Shown here piece by piece: positions 1 to 9,698 of a stretch of DNA of 64,000 nucleotides. A program made the position numbers and the translations under genes. This stretch comes from Oceanobacillus senegalensis (GTDB lineage: Bacteria; Bacillota; Bacilli; Bacillales; Amphibacillaceae): contig NZ_LT839648.1 of assembly GCF_900176885.1 (NCBI RefSeq), positions 2,725,674 to 2,789,673 on the forward strand. The letters run 5' to 3'. The notes under the pieces are model-generated. The model did no database searches. It had not been told where the DNA came from and worked only from the letters and a program-made list of their open reading frames with translations. Position 1 is the first letter of the stretch. Each line of letters opens with the position of its first letter.

Positions 1-236
1 ATAAGGCATATAAACAATTAAAGCAAGATGGGTTTATTCTTATTCATAGACAAAAGGGAGTTGTCATCAATCCTGAAGGGGTACCGAAAGCGGATGAAGG
101 TTATAAAAAGGAGATACAATCTAAACTAAGACCATACATTGCTAACGCTATCTGTCGGGGAATTTCAGAAAAAGAATTTGTTAAGCTTTGTAAAGATATT
201 TATCAAGATTTTAATAAGGAAGGTGAAGCAACGTGA
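1..236 (+). CDS. GntR-family regulator, C-terminal part only (YtrA-like)
   Basis: Reading from base 3 gives an open frame ending in TGA at 234-236. It begins with AYKQLKQDGFILIHRQKG, which resembles the recognition helix and wing of a GntR winged helix, followed by a short helical tail instead of a large effector domain. That is the arrangement of small YtrA-type GntR repressors, which usually control membrane or ABC transporter genes beside them. The N-terminus lies outside the window. Its stop overlaps the GTG start of the next gene (GTGA), so the two are probably translationally coupled and the regulator may control its membrane partner. Confidence 0.65.
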   Translation, partial: KAYKQLKQDGFILIHRQKGVVINPEGVPKADEGYKKEIQSKLRPYIANAICRGISEKEFVKLCKDIYQDFNKEGEAT

Positions 237-1342
237 ATACACTTATGCTTATACTATTTTCCATTGTTCTATTACCAATTTACTCCATAACTATTTTTAT
301 CCCCTACTGGACAAGGAAAACAGAAAGCTTTGGTGTTTCTATTCCAGAGCAGATTTACCATACACCACAATTAAAAAAAATACGCCAACGTTATACCATT
401 TTCACTGTAATAAGCAGTTTTATTGTTACCATCCTCTTTTTTACGATAGGTAGCATACTTATACAAAATGAAGAAATCTTAAGTCTATTGTTTGGTGTTC
501 TTATCATTCTATATCTTCTAATCAGCTTTGTTATCTACATGAACTTTCATTTAGAAATGAAACAAATGAAAGCAGAGAAAAATTGGAATCAAGAAAAATC
601 ACAGAAGGTAATAATTCAGCTAGGTTTCCGCGAACATAACCTAACTCATTCCCATTTATGGTTCCTTGCACCTATTTTGATTGCAATCTTATTAATAATC
701 GTCACCTTTCATTCGTATAATCTCATACCGAATCAAATTCCGACGCAGTATAACTTCAGTGGTGACGTAACAAATTGGGCTGAAAAGTCGTATAGAAATG
801 TATTGCTCCACCCAGTCATGTTAATTTATATGTCATTTTTATTCTTATTTATCAATATAACGATTAGTAAGTCAAAACAACAAATAGATCCGAACAATCC
901 AGAAGCATCCATCCAAAAAACTGTCATATTTAGAAGAAGATGGTCTATGTTTACAATTGTTTCAAACTATGTCTTAACCATTTTGTTTACAATAATGCAG
1001 TTATCCCTTATCTACCCTATTAATCGAAGTGGAATATCTATTTTATCATTACTTACAGCTGCTATTATCGTATTCGGCGCCATCGTCCTTTCCATTACAA
1101 CAGGTCAAGGTGGTAGTCGTCTGAAACAATTTCAGGATATGGAAGGGAATCTGATAAACCGAGATGATGATCAATATTGGAAATTAGGTCAATTTTACTT
1201 TAATAAAAATGACCCATCCTTATTTTTGGAAAAACGCTTCGGTATCGGCTGGACGATTAATTTGGCTAGACCTTTATCATGGATTATCTTGCTAACTATC
1301 ATTGGTCTTGCCATTGCATTACCAATCGTGTTTGGTGTTTAA
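233..1342 (+). CDS. DUF1648/DUF5808 multipass membrane protein
   Basis: A 369-residue protein with about eight hydrophobic segments. Around residues 160-185 it carries a DUF1648-type motif (IPTQYNFSGDVTNWAEKS), and near residues 300-340 a DUF5808-like stretch (DDDQYWKLGQFYFNKNDPS). Both are seen in small Firmicutes membrane proteins encoded next to GntR regulators. The biochemical role is unknown. The GTG start is chosen because AGGAAGGTGA lies about 7 bases upstream and the start overlaps the regulator's stop. Regulator plus membrane protein suggests an envelope-stress or autoregulated unit, but that is inference. Confidence 0.75.
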   Translation: MNTLMLILFSIVLLPIYSITIFIPYWTRKTESFGVSIPEQIYHTPQLKKIRQRYTIFTVISSFIVTILFFTIGSILIQNEEILSLLFGVLIILYLLISFVIYMNFHLEMKQMKAEKNWNQEKSQKVIIQLGFREHNLTHSHLWFLAPILIAILLIIVTFHSYNLIPNQIPTQYNFSGDVTNWAEKSYRNVLLHPVMLIYMSFLFLFINITISKSKQQIDPNNPEASIQKTVIFRRRWSMFTIVSNYVLTILFTIMQLSLIYPINRSGISILSLLTAAIIVFGAIVLSITTGQGGSRLKQFQDMEGNLINRDDDQYWKLGQFYFNKNDPSLFLEKRFGIGWTINLARPLSWIILLTIIGLAIALPIVFGV

Positions 1343-1530
1343 AATCTTCCTTTCCCCCTAACATAACGAAGTAAATCACATTGATATGCTATCTTGATGA
1401 AAAAAATATATATCAATAAATATTACTAAGATGTATAATAAAGGTAAACAGAATTACATTTAACCTCACTATGTTACCAACAAAATATATTACAAATGTA
1501 TGGAATTTCACAAAATGGGAGGGGTTACGT

Positions 1531-1773
1531 ATGATTTGGACTGGAACCATAATCATTTCCATTACGCTCATTATTGCATTAATTGCGACAATCAATATCC
1601 TTAAAAGAGAGGAAAATAAAGCTAATGAACGAGGCGGAGATGCAGCTGAGGAGTTAAAACGATCACATGAGTATGAAACAAAATCATTATCTTCCAACAT
1701 TAAAAATCTACTCTGGATTTATGCTGTTGTAATTATTTTATCTATCATAGCATTGGCATTTTACATTTTTTAA
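1531..1773 (+). CDS. Small two-helix membrane protein, unknown function
   Basis: An 80-residue protein with one hydrophobic helix at each end (about residues 2-22 and 58-79) and a charged middle (KREENKANERGGDAAEELKRSHEYE). I do not recognise the family. The frame extends upstream, but the internal ATG at 1531 is preferred because GGGAGGGG lies 6-9 bases upstream. A terminator follows, so it looks monocistronic. Confidence 0.5.
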   Translation: MIWTGTIIISITLIIALIATINILKREENKANERGGDAAEELKRSHEYETKSLSSNIKNLLWIYAVVIILSIIALAFYIF

Positions 1774-1830
1774 CTATCATTTCCTTATCCTTGGACTTTA
1801 TTCTGGTATTTTATCTAATAATGAAAAGAA

Positions 1831-1857
1831 AAACGACTCGGAGGAGTCGTTTTTTTC
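1831..1857 (+). terminator. Rho-independent terminator
   Basis: A 9-bp stem (AAACGACTC/GAGTCGTTT) with a GGAG loop, followed by a T run. It ends the small membrane protein transcript. Confidence 0.85.
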
Positions 1858-1867
1858 TTTCATTATT

Positions 1868-2144
1868 TACTTTTAAAAAGGCTATTTTCTAAAAGATTGT
1901 TGCTTTTTGCAAAAATAGATAGAATGCGTAGTAATGTTGCGCACGTTGATTTCCGCTTCGGAGGATTCAGACACGTGCTGTTCCCACAAGGCAAGGAAGG
2001 CATCGAGAGCGATACATCTTCGTAAGAAAAAGCGGTCTACTTTTTCAAGGAATCAACTTCCCTTCGCTCAAACCAACCACTTTATAAGAGAATAAATTTC
2101 ATAAAATTCTGGTCAGATATTAAGCGTAGTGTATTTCCGTAGCG
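1868..2144. repeat. Intergenic palindromic repeat-like element, no gene
   Basis: No convincing gene lies between 1857 and 2287. The more GC-rich stretch has inverted ends, with GTTGATTTCCGCTT at 1945-1958 partly matching AAGCGG...GGAATCAAC at 2031-2057. Base composition differs from the flanks. At 2128-2144 it holds AGTGTATTTCCGTAGCG, identical to 12020-12036 inside another repeat. A dispersed non-coding repeat or nested remnants is the likeliest reading. Confidence 0.5.
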
Positions 2145-2287
2145 ATCTTAGAGCACTATTAATCTTCGTCATGTACTGCGCATTTTTCTTCAAATGCCAA
2201 GTAAAAAAACAACAAAATATACAAGAAGATCCTTTAAAAAATACGCTCATAGGAAATATCATTATCATTCATCTAAAAGGTGTTTCT

Positions 2288-3145
2288 TTAGGCAGATTTT
2301 CTTATTATATTTTCTAGAGGACTACGATCAGGAAAGACATAATAATCCTTTCCATCCGTGCTAATCACTACATCTCCATACACCGCTGTCGAATAAATAT
2401 TTGCATTTACTCGGTTAAGGTTATTAATCACCCGCCCCACTGGATGACCAAAATTATTATCGATGCCATATGATAATAAGGCCGTCTCTGGGTTTACTTC
2501 TTTTATAAACTCATAAGATGTACTCGTATCTGATCCATGATGTCCTATTTTAATAATTTCTGATTCTAAGTCATATTTCTCGATTAATTTTTCTTCCTGG
2601 GCCATTTTGGCATCACCCATTAGTAAAAAGTCCACTTCCCCATAGCTTACCTTTAAAACAATGGATGATCCATTATTTGACTTGTTATGATAATCATTTA
2701 AAACTTTAATTTTTAACGATGGGTCAATCGTAATTTCCTGATTTGTATCTGCTATATTTGTTGGAATATCCTGCTTACGAATCTCTGAAACATATTTTAA
2801 AAAGGACTTGGTTAAATGAATTTTTCCGGTATCTAGAATTTGTTTAATATTAAAGGATTTCATTACTTTAGAAAGACCACCGATGTGGTCATAGTCTGGG
2901 TGTGTTGCGATTAATAAATCAATGTCTTTTACTTTCTGTTTTCTTAAGTACTGTACTACCTTTTTGCCAGCATTTGGCGGACCTCCATCAATTAATATGT
3001 TTTTTCCTAAGGGGGTTTCAATGAATATGCTATCCCCCTGTCCAACATCAATAAAATGAACATCCATGCCTGAATTCACATCTGCTGAAACATGGACTGG
3101 TACTACTAATAATATGATGGTAATTACAATTTGTAATTTCTTCAT
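2288..3145 (-). CDS. Secreted ComEC/Rec2-like metallo-beta-lactamase-fold hydrolase
   Basis: A 285-residue protein starting with a signal peptide (MKKLQIVITIILLVVPVHVSA). The mature part opens with HFIDVGQGDSIFIETP and contains the metal-binding motif THPDYDHIGG (the HxxDxDH pattern). Further on are LLMGDA and IGHHGSDTS, the latter typical of the stand-alone ComEC-type hydrolase domain. It is probably an extracytoplasmic phosphoesterase or nuclease; the substrate is unknown. The frame extends to 3253, but the ATG at 3145 is chosen because it gives the signal peptide and has GGGTGG upstream. The ComEC membrane channel is absent, so this need not be a competence gene. Confidence 0.85.
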   Translation of the reverse strand: MKKLQIVITIILLVVPVHVSADVNSGMDVHFIDVGQGDSIFIETPLGKNILIDGGPPNAGKKVVQYLRKQKVKDIDLLIATHPDYDHIGGLSKVMKSFNIKQILDTGKIHLTKSFLKYVSEIRKQDIPTNIADTNQEITIDPSLKIKVLNDYHNKSNNGSSIVLKVSYGEVDFLLMGDAKMAQEEKLIEKYDLESEIIKIGHHGSDTSTSYEFIKEVNPETALLSYGIDNNFGHPVGRVINNLNRVNANIYSTAVYGDVVISTDGKDYYVFPDRSPLENIIRKSA

Positions 3146-3163
3146 AAATCCACCCTTTTTTTG

Positions 3164-3386
3164 TAGGAAAGATAAAGTAAATCTCCAATAAGTGAAGGGG
3201 TTCTTTTTCCCCCACTGAAACAAAAGAACAAAGGCTAAAATCGCAACGTCCATTGCAACGCCTCCTGAGATCTATTTCCTGTAACCCCGATCAAATCAGG
3301 ATTTTAGGGGCAGTTTATCCCCACCTAAAAGGCTTCGTTTTTCTCCTTTTTCGAAGGGGATAAGCCCCTTAGCCAGGGATAAAATG
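3164..3386 (+). repeat. Dispersed hairpin repeat, one partial and one fuller copy
   Basis: Bases 3164-3205 (AAAGATAAAGTAAATCTCCAAT...AGGGG...CCCCCACT) match the left part of the repeat at 38319-38434. Bases 3306-3385 (CCCCACCTAAAAGGCTTCGTTTTTC...TAGCCAGGGATAAAAT) match its right part. Both can fold as G/C-rich hairpins. They lie upstream of the ComEC-like gene and before the MFS gene. Confidence 0.55.
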
Positions 3387-3604
3387 TATAAGAAAATGAT
3401 AAGATTAGTTTGGCTCCAAATAATGATTATTATGTTTGTTCTATTCAATTGTTATTAAATTGTAAACAAGTAATGAACTGTACAGATACAGATTTATTAT
3501 GAAGTTAAATAATTTCTAAAATTTGTACTACCTTATTATTTGCGCTAAACTTTTTATATCAGTTATAAAACTTAAAAGATTTATAGAAATGTTGGGGGAT
3601 AATT

Positions 3605-4804
3605 ATGGGGGTAGAAAATGTACAGGCTACAACCAAAGAAAAAGTAAGCGTTCTATTAATTATAGGAGTATTATTATTTGCTTCTACCTTACGTGCACCT
3701 ATAACAGCCGTCGGTTCTTTAGTTCCTGTCATTCGTGATAGTTTAGGAATAAGTAATGCAGTTGTTGGGATCATTACGACATTACCACTTCTTGCTTTTG
3801 CATTTGTTTCACCAATTGCACCTAAAATAGCCAATCGCTTAGGAATGGAAAAAACCATTTATCTATCCATGATGGTACTCACAATTGGGATGATAGTACG
3901 GTCAGTTACTGGCATTGGAACATTATTTATTGGTACTGCCATGATAGGAATTGCAATATCTTTTGGGAATGTTCTCTTACCAGGCTTTGTAAAAATGAGT
4001 TTCCCATTAAAAATTGGCTTAATGACTGGACTCTACGGAGTTTTTATGAACATATTTGGTGCACTAGCATCAGGATTAAGTGTACCTATTTCAAACATTG
4101 GAAATTTGGGTTGGCAGGGTGCTCTTTTAGTATGGGCCATTTTAATCATCGTCGCCCTCTGCTTTTGGTATCCACAACTTAAACAACCTATAGAATTACC
4201 AAAAATAGAACAAAATAGAAGAAAAACGAGTATGTGGACTTCTTTTACAGCTTGGCAAGTAACTTTTTTTATGGGGCTACAATCCCTCATGTTTTATACA
4301 ATGATGACATGGCTACCAGAAATATTACAAACAAATGAATATTCATCCAGTGAAGCAGGATGGATGCTATCACTTATGCAGTTCTCACTTATCCCTCTAA
4401 CATTTATCATGCCGATTATTGCTGATAAAATGAAGAATCAAAAACTATTAGGTGCTTTGACAGGAGTTATTTTTATTTGTGGTGTAGTGGGGTTGCTAAG
4501 TAATCATCCAGGATTAACTACTCTTTCCGTGATGTTAATAGGAGCAGGATGTGGTAGTGGATTTAGCTTATCCATGATCTTTTTTTCTTTAAGAACAAAG
4601 GATGGATATCAAGCCTCCGAACTGTCAGGTATGGCCCAATCGTTTGGATACTTACTAGCTTCCTTGGGACCAGTCGTTTTTGGTGGTTTACACGACTATA
4701 CTAATAGTTGGATTCCTCCTTTGCTTATGCTTCTACTCGTTTCCCTTATTGTACTCATTGCTGGGTTCCTTGCTGGTAGAAGCAATATCATAAAAGAAAG
4801 ATAG
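3605..4804 (+). CDS. MFS transporter, CynX/NimT family
   Basis: A 399-residue protein with about 12 hydrophobic segments. The N-terminal LRAPITAVGSLVPVIRDSLGIS is typical of the CynX/NimT (cyanate/nitroimidazole-type) branch of the major facilitator superfamily, to which B. subtilis YycB belongs. It acts in the cytoplasmic membrane as a secondary transporter; the substrate cannot be read from sequence. The ATG at 3605 has GGGGGA upstream. It stands alone and shares a strong terminator with the converging clpE. Confidence 0.85.
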   Translation: MGVENVQATTKEKVSVLLIIGVLLFASTLRAPITAVGSLVPVIRDSLGISNAVVGIITTLPLLAFAFVSPIAPKIANRLGMEKTIYLSMMVLTIGMIVRSVTGIGTLFIGTAMIGIAISFGNVLLPGFVKMSFPLKIGLMTGLYGVFMNIFGALASGLSVPISNIGNLGWQGALLVWAILIIVALCFWYPQLKQPIELPKIEQNRRKTSMWTSFTAWQVTFFMGLQSLMFYTMMTWLPEILQTNEYSSSEAGWMLSLMQFSLIPLTFIMPIIADKMKNQKLLGALTGVIFICGVVGLLSNHPGLTTLSVMLIGAGCGSGFSLSMIFFSLRTKDGYQASELSGMAQSFGYLLASLGPVVFGGLHDYTNSWIPPLLMLLLVSLIVLIAGFLAGRSNIIKER

Positions 4805-4810
4805 CCAATA

Positions 4811-4842
4811 AAGAACCCCACTGGTAGACCAGTGGGGTTCTT
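4811..4842. terminator. Bidirectional terminator between the MFS gene and clpE
   Basis: A perfect 14-bp stem (AAGAACCCCACTGG/CCAGTGGGGTTCTT) with a TAGA loop, placed between the converging stops at 4804 and 4851. Confidence 0.85.
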
Positions 4843-4850
4843 ATCAAATG

Positions 4851-6995
4851 CTATACATTTTTAACAACTATTTCACCATCATCAAGCCCTACTTTTACAT
4901 TGTCTACATTTTCTTCTTCCAAGATTAAGTCAGTTAGTTGATCCTCAATCTTGTCTTGAATTACTCTGCGTAAAGGTCTTGCACCAAAACGTGCGTCATA
5001 ACCTAGTTTTACTAATTCACGTTTTGCTTCTTCGGTGATAGTAATGTTAATGTTATTTTCTTCAATGGTTTCTTCTAAATCTGTAAGCATCAAATCTACA
5101 ATTTCTAACAAGTTATCCTCTGTTAATTCATTGAAGTTAATGATGGCATCAAAACGGTTTAAGAACTCAGGTTTAAAGTAGTTACTTAGGTTTTCTAATG
5201 TTGAAACAGATTCATGCGTATCTCTGTTAAAACCTACATTTACCTGTTTTACACCTGTACCGGCATTACTTGTCATGATGATTACTGAATCTTTAAAGCT
5301 TACAGTACGGCCTTGAGAATCCGTTAAATGCCCATCTTCCATAATTTGTAGGAACATATTTTGAGCATCTGGATGAGCTTTTTCAATTTCATCAAGCAAG
5401 ATGATGGAATAAGGATTGTGACGGACTTTTTCTGTCAATTGACCTGCTTCTTCATGTCCAACATATCCTGGTGGTGAACCAATAATTTTAGAAATCGAGT
5501 GTTTTTCCATGTACTCACTCATATCAAGACGAATGAATGAATCACGAGTTCCGAATAACTCTTCTGCTAGAGCTTTCGTAAGTTCTGTTTTACCTACCCC
5601 AGTTGGACCTACAAATAGGAAGGAACCAATAGGTCGGTATTTCGATTTTAATCCAGCTCTGCTTCGACGAATCGCTTTTGCAACCTTCTGTACTGCTTCT
5701 TCCTGTCCAATAACTTTACCACTTAAATTGGCAGCAAGATTTTTCATTTTTTGTTGTTCGTCGCTTTGCATTTTTGTAACAGGGATTCCTGTCTTTTCTT
5801 CAACAATTAGTTGAATATCTGATATATCTACATGAAGGATTTTCTCTTTATCGTCGGCTTTTTCAAGTTGTTTTTGTAGTTGAATTTCTTGATAGCGTAA
5901 GTTAGCAGCTCGCTCGTAGTCTTCTTTTTCCGCTGCTTCTTGTTTTTCCTTAATAATTTCATCTAAACGATTCTTAATGGATGATGCATCACGTTGTGCA
6001 TTTTTCAAATTTAATCGTGAACCGACCTCATCCATCAAATCAATGGCTTTATCTGGTAAGAATCGATCTTGAATATAGCGATTAGATAAAGTTACAAATG
6101 CTCGAATTACTTCATCAGAATAACTGACTTCATGGAACTTTTCATAACGGTCCTTAATACCATTTAAGATTTTCACAGCATCTTCAACAGATGGTTCTTT
6201 CACGATAATTGGTTGGAAACGACGTTCTAGTGCCGCATCTTTTTCAATTTGACGGTACTCTTTTAATGTTGTCGCACCAATTAATTGCATTTCTCCACGT
6301 GCCAGTGCTGGTTTCAAGATATTACCCGCATCCATTTGTGAGCTTTCTGCAGTTCCTGCGCCAACTAGAAGATGAATTTCATCTACGAAGACAATGACAT
6401 CGTCACGCATTTTGATTTCTTCAATTAGTTTTTTCATACGTTCTTCAAATTGTCCGCGGATTCCTGTATTAGCAACTAATGAAGCAACATCTAAAATATA
6501 GATTTCTTTGTTCATTAGCTTAGAAGGTACATTACCCTCTATAATTTTTACAGCTAAACCTTCCGCAATAGCTGTTTTACCTACACCTGGTTCACCAATT
6601 AGTACAGGATTATTTTTATTTCTACGGTTTAATGTTTCAATCACACGTTTTATTTCAATATCTCTTCCAATTACAGGGTCAATCTCCCCTGCTCTTGCTG
6701 AATCTGTTAAGTTTTTACCTAATTGATCGAGTAAACCATCACGTTTATTCGATTGTCTTGTTTGCGTTCTAGTATTTCCTTTTGATGCACCACTATTTTG
6801 ATAGAATTGGTTAGAAAATGCTTCAGAATTGCCAAATGGGAAACCAGAGAAGAAGCCAGATTGATTTAGCATTTGACTTTGGATTTCTTGGAAACAAGTA
6901 TCACATAAATGCATTTCCATTTTTTGATTATTCATTTGCATTGCAGCGTTTATATTAGCTTCATTTACACCACATTTTTGACAAAGCATTTTCAT
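4851..6995 (-). CDS. clpE: ATP-dependent Clp protease ATPase ClpE
   Basis: A 714-residue class I Hsp100/AAA+ unfoldase that feeds ClpP. Visible domains: an N-terminal zinc finger (C5, C8, C31, C34), diagnostic of ClpE rather than ClpC; a Gly/Asn/Gln-rich linker; AAA-1 with Walker A GEPGVGKT at about 134-141; a UVR-type coiled segment around 335-370; AAA-2 with GPTGVGKTE; and a D2-small C-terminal domain ([13 protein letters not shown]). Length and order match Bacillus ClpE. Upstream are CtsR-type heptads overlapping a sigma-A promoter, as expected for a class III heat-shock gene. It is monocistronic. Confidence 0.95.
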   Translation of the reverse strand: MKMLCQKCGVNEANINAAMQMNNQKMEMHLCDTCFQEIQSQMLNQSGFFSGFPFGNSEAFSNQFYQNSGASKGNTRTQTRQSNKRDGLLDQLGKNLTDSARAGEIDPVIGRDIEIKRVIETLNRRNKNNPVLIGEPGVGKTAIAEGLAVKIIEGNVPSKLMNKEIYILDVASLVANTGIRGQFEERMKKLIEEIKMRDDVIVFVDEIHLLVGAGTAESSQMDAGNILKPALARGEMQLIGATTLKEYRQIEKDAALERRFQPIIVKEPSVEDAVKILNGIKDRYEKFHEVSYSDEVIRAFVTLSNRYIQDRFLPDKAIDLMDEVGSRLNLKNAQRDASSIKNRLDEIIKEKQEAAEKEDYERAANLRYQEIQLQKQLEKADDKEKILHVDISDIQLIVEEKTGIPVTKMQSDEQQKMKNLAANLSGKVIGQEEAVQKVAKAIRRSRAGLKSKYRPIGSFLFVGPTGVGKTELTKALAEELFGTRDSFIRLDMSEYMEKHSISKIIGSPPGYVGHEEAGQLTEKVRHNPYSIILLDEIEKAHPDAQNMFLQIMEDGHLTDSQGRTVSFKDSVIIMTSNAGTGVKQVNVGFNRDTHESVSTLENLSNYFKPEFLNRFDAIINFNELTEDNLLEIVDLMLTDLEETIEENNINITITEEAKRELVKLGYDARFGARPLRRVIQDKIEDQLTDLILEEENVDNVKVGLDDGEIVVKNV

Positions 6996-7072
6996 TCCTC
7001 CTTAAATATTTACCTTTTATATATTACATTTAAAATGCTACTTTTTCTTAAATAAAGGTTAAAGATTTGTTA

Positions 7073-7133
7073 TTTGACTTTGACTATCTTTGACCTTTAA
7101 CTTCATTATACTCTGACCTTCTTTGACTTTCAA
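7073..7133 (-). promoter_or_regulatory. clpE promoter with tandem CtsR operators
   Basis: On the minus strand, TTGAAA (7128-7133), a 17-bp spacer and TATAAT (7105-7110) form a good sigma-A promoter. CtsR-type repeats (A/GGTCAAA separated by 3 bases) lie at about 7113-7128 and 7079-7095, with an extra half site at 7073-7079. They overlap the spacer and the start region. CtsR binding is inferred from the known operator of clp genes. Confidence 0.85.
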
Positions 7134-7276
7134 GTGTTTTGGTAAAATTTCTTTAAGTTATTTTCTATCTATTCTATCTCCATGCTTGATATGAAAGGTC
7201 TAACTTATGTTAGATTGGTGACTTTTTTCATTGTTAGAACCCGTAAAGGTCAAAATCCCTTAAACTGCAAGAAAAC

Positions 7277-7307
7277 AAAAGGAGACAGATATGCTCTGCC
7301 TCCTTTT
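7277..7307 (-). terminator. Terminator of pdaA
   Basis: A 13-bp stem with one mismatch (AAAAGGAGACAGA/TCTGCCTCCTTTT) downstream of the pdaA stop, followed on the minus strand by T-rich DNA. Confidence 0.75.
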
Positions 7308-7328
7308 CAATATAATTAATGCACACTT

Positions 7329-8126
7329 CTAAAGCTCCAAAAAGTCTTTTGGAAGCGTATTTTTAAGTAATAAATGGTCTAGACTCTTAAATTCATATCC
7401 TTTTCGCTTTAAATCTTGAATAATTCGTTCCAACGCTTGGGCATTGTCTGAGGAAACAGCATGAAGCAATATAATTGCCCCAGGATGCATTTGTTTCATA
7501 GTTTGATCATAAGCATAACGCCATCCTTTTTGATCGCCCGTGTTCCAATCTTTAAACGTTAAGGACCAAAACACATGAGTTAACCCTAACTCATTGGCCC
7601 ACTGTAATGTGCGTTCACTGAACATACCCCGAGGTGGTCTTAAAAATTTAATTTCCTCCTGGTCCGTATATTCAGCAACAACTTCTTCCAGAGACTCCAA
7701 TTCTTTTTTCATGGATTCCTTGTTTACAACGGTTAAATCAGGGTGGTGATACGAATGATTTCCTATTATATGTCCTTCATCAACCATTCGCTTAACTAAA
7801 TCAGGTTGACTTGTCACATAATGTCCTGTGACAAAAAAGGTTGCTGGAACATTTTCTTTTTTAAGTACGTCTAAAATTTCATCTGTATACCCTTCTTCAT
7901 AGCCATTATCAAATGTTAAATAAATGACTTTATCTCCAGAAAGGTCCGCATAATAAGCCCCATACTTATCAAGCATCCCTTGATACTCTCCAATGTCTGG
8001 AACCTTATGTTCATCATTTTTTTTGAATCCCCACCCATACCCATTTGCTGCCGTATGAACAGGGTTCATCAATGCAAACAAAAAAGTAAGAGTAATGAGG
8101 AATGCTGTGTAAATACACTTTTGCAT
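7329..8126 (-). CDS. pdaA: Peptidoglycan N-acetylmuramic acid deacetylase PdaA
   Basis: A 265-residue secreted NodB-fold polysaccharide deacetylase, close in length to B. subtilis PdaA, which makes muramic delta-lactam in the spore cortex. After a signal peptide (about 1-26) come motif 1 TFDNGYE (71-77, in the PdaA form with Asn), motif 2 HSYHHP (124-129, metal-binding His residues), motif 3 RPPRG (163-167) and the C-terminal His motif ILLHAVS. The presence of pdaA implies a spore-former. In B. subtilis pdaA (yfjS) also lies near yfkD and other yfk genes, as here. Confidence 0.93.
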   Translation of the reverse strand: MQKCIYTAFLITLTFLFALMNPVHTAANGYGWGFKKNDEHKVPDIGEYQGMLDKYGAYYADLSGDKVIYLTFDNGYEEGYTDEILDVLKKENVPATFFVTGHYVTSQPDLVKRMVDEGHIIGNHSYHHPDLTVVNKESMKKELESLEEVVAEYTDQEEIKFLRPPRGMFSERTLQWANELGLTHVFWSLTFKDWNTGDQKGWRYAYDQTMKQMHPGAIILLHAVSSDNAQALERIIQDLKRKGYEFKSLDHLLLKNTLPKDFLEL

Positions 8127-8201
8127 AACACACCCACCTTTTCTCTTACTTTTCCCGTAACATAAACAATTATTCCATTTTCTCTAACTATCTATTATAA
8201 A

Positions 8202-9515
8202 TTATAGTACTATCGCCGCTATCCAACCAAAAATAAACAATGGTATATTAAAATGGATAAAGGTCGGGACAACGGTATCCCAAATATGGTTATGTCTTCC
8301 ATCCGCATTTAGTCCTGCAGTTGGGCCAAGTGTGCTATCGGATGCTGGTGATCCTGCATCACCTAGTGCACCTGCTGTACCAATTAAAGCAATCGTTGCT
8401 AATGGGGAAAATCCTGCAGCCACACAAATAGGAACATACAATGTTGCAAGAATAGGTATTGTTCCAAAGGATGAACCAATACCTAGGGTAATTATTAAAC
8501 CAACAAGTAACAAGATAAATGCTATCATTACTTTATTATCTCCTAAAATGCCAGAAGATACTTCGACTAAAGACGTAACTGCCCCTGTATCTTGGAGGAC
8601 TTTGGCATAACCTGCCGCAGATAGCATAACAAATGCAATCATACCCATCATTTTTATTCCCTCTGTCATCACATCATCCACTTTATGGAATGGAACAACA
8701 ACAAATAAGAACATAAATAGTAAACCAGTTAATGCACCTAAAATTAGGTTTCCAGTTATAATCTGTACAACAAAAGCAGCAATAATCGCTACAATCGTTA
8801 AAAAGTGTTTTTTATTAAATGTTACATTCTTTGGTTCCTGTTCCACTTCATCTTCCACTAAACTATCAACATCAGACGCTACTTCACTGCTGTCCTTACG
8901 ATACGTTATAAAAACGGCAATAAGCAGTCCAACGATCATACCAGAACCTGGAACAATCATTGCTCGTGCAATGTCATTCATGGACACAGTCAACCCACTT
9001 TGTTGCACCGCATCAAAAATCGTCTCGTGGAAAATAAGTCCAAAACCAGCCGGAATAAGAATATATGGAGCCTTCAATCCAAAAGTTAATGAAACAGCTA
9101 CTGCTCGACGATCCAAACGCATTTGATCAAATAATTTTAATAAAGGCGGTATAAGAATTGGAATAAATGCGATATGAACCGGGACTAAGTTTTGTGATAA
9201 AGATGCTACACCAGCAATAGCTAAAAGTAACATCGTTTTCTTCCCTGTCAAAATTTTAATTAAATAATTAACTAATATAGAGGTAATTTGTGAATAGCTA
9301 ATGGTTACAGCAAAAGCCCCAAGCAGAATATAACTTAACGCTGTACTAGATTGGTCCCCCATTCCACTTACAAATAAATCTACTGACTTAGTCAGAGATA
9401 ATCCTGACATTAATCCAGCAACAAGTGCTGCACCAATGATGGCTAATATAACGTTCACACGTAGTAAACTAAGTATTAACATAACGAGTACCGAAACAAC
9501 GACAATCCATTCCAT
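8202..9515 (-). CDS. Na+/H+ antiporter family protein (YuiF-like)
   Basis: A 437-residue membrane protein with about 11-12 hydrophobic segments. It shows SLSQNLVPVHIAFIPILIPP, GIGSSFGTIPILATLYVP and GTAGALGDAGSPASDSTLGPT, typical of the NhaC-like antiporter group that includes B. subtilis YuiF. It probably exchanges Na+ or a small organic ion for protons. The acidic cytoplasmic loop (around 200-220) and position between pdaA and yfkD give no further hint of substrate. The ATG at 9515 follows a purine-rich AGGGAGAGGG. Exact specificity is uncertain. Confidence 0.85.
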   Translation of the reverse strand: MEWIVVVSVLVMLILSLLRVNVILAIIGAALVAGLMSGLSLTKSVDLFVSGMGDQSSTALSYILLGAFAVTISYSQITSILVNYLIKILTGKKTMLLLAIAGVASLSQNLVPVHIAFIPILIPPLLKLFDQMRLDRRAVAVSLTFGLKAPYILIPAGFGLIFHETIFDAVQQSGLTVSMNDIARAMIVPGSGMIVGLLIAVFITYRKDSSEVASDVDSLVEDEVEQEPKNVTFNKKHFLTIVAIIAAFVVQIITGNLILGALTGLLFMFLFVVVPFHKVDDVMTEGIKMMGMIAFVMLSAAGYAKVLQDTGAVTSLVEVSSGILGDNKVMIAFILLLVGLIITLGIGSSFGTIPILATLYVPICVAAGFSPLATIALIGTAGALGDAGSPASDSTLGPTAGLNADGRHNHIWDTVVPTFIHFNIPLFIFGWIAAIVL

Positions 9516-9660
9516 AATCGCTTTCCCTCTCCCTATTTTATTTTTCTATTTGTTTTTCTATTTCATTCCGTTTTAATACTTCATCATGATAAAGTATTAA
9601 AGAATTTTAATCAACCCTTTTATAAAGAGATAGAACAATAAGAAAATTAAGCCATAAAAT

Positions 9661-9693
9661 AACCCCGAATGATTAATGAACTCATTCAGGGTT
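9661..9693 (-). terminator. Terminator of yfkD
   Basis: A 12-bp stem (AACCCCGAATGA/TCATTCAGGGTT) just after the yfkD stop, with TTATTTTAT following on the minus strand. Confidence 0.75.
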
Positions 9694-9698
9694 TCCTT

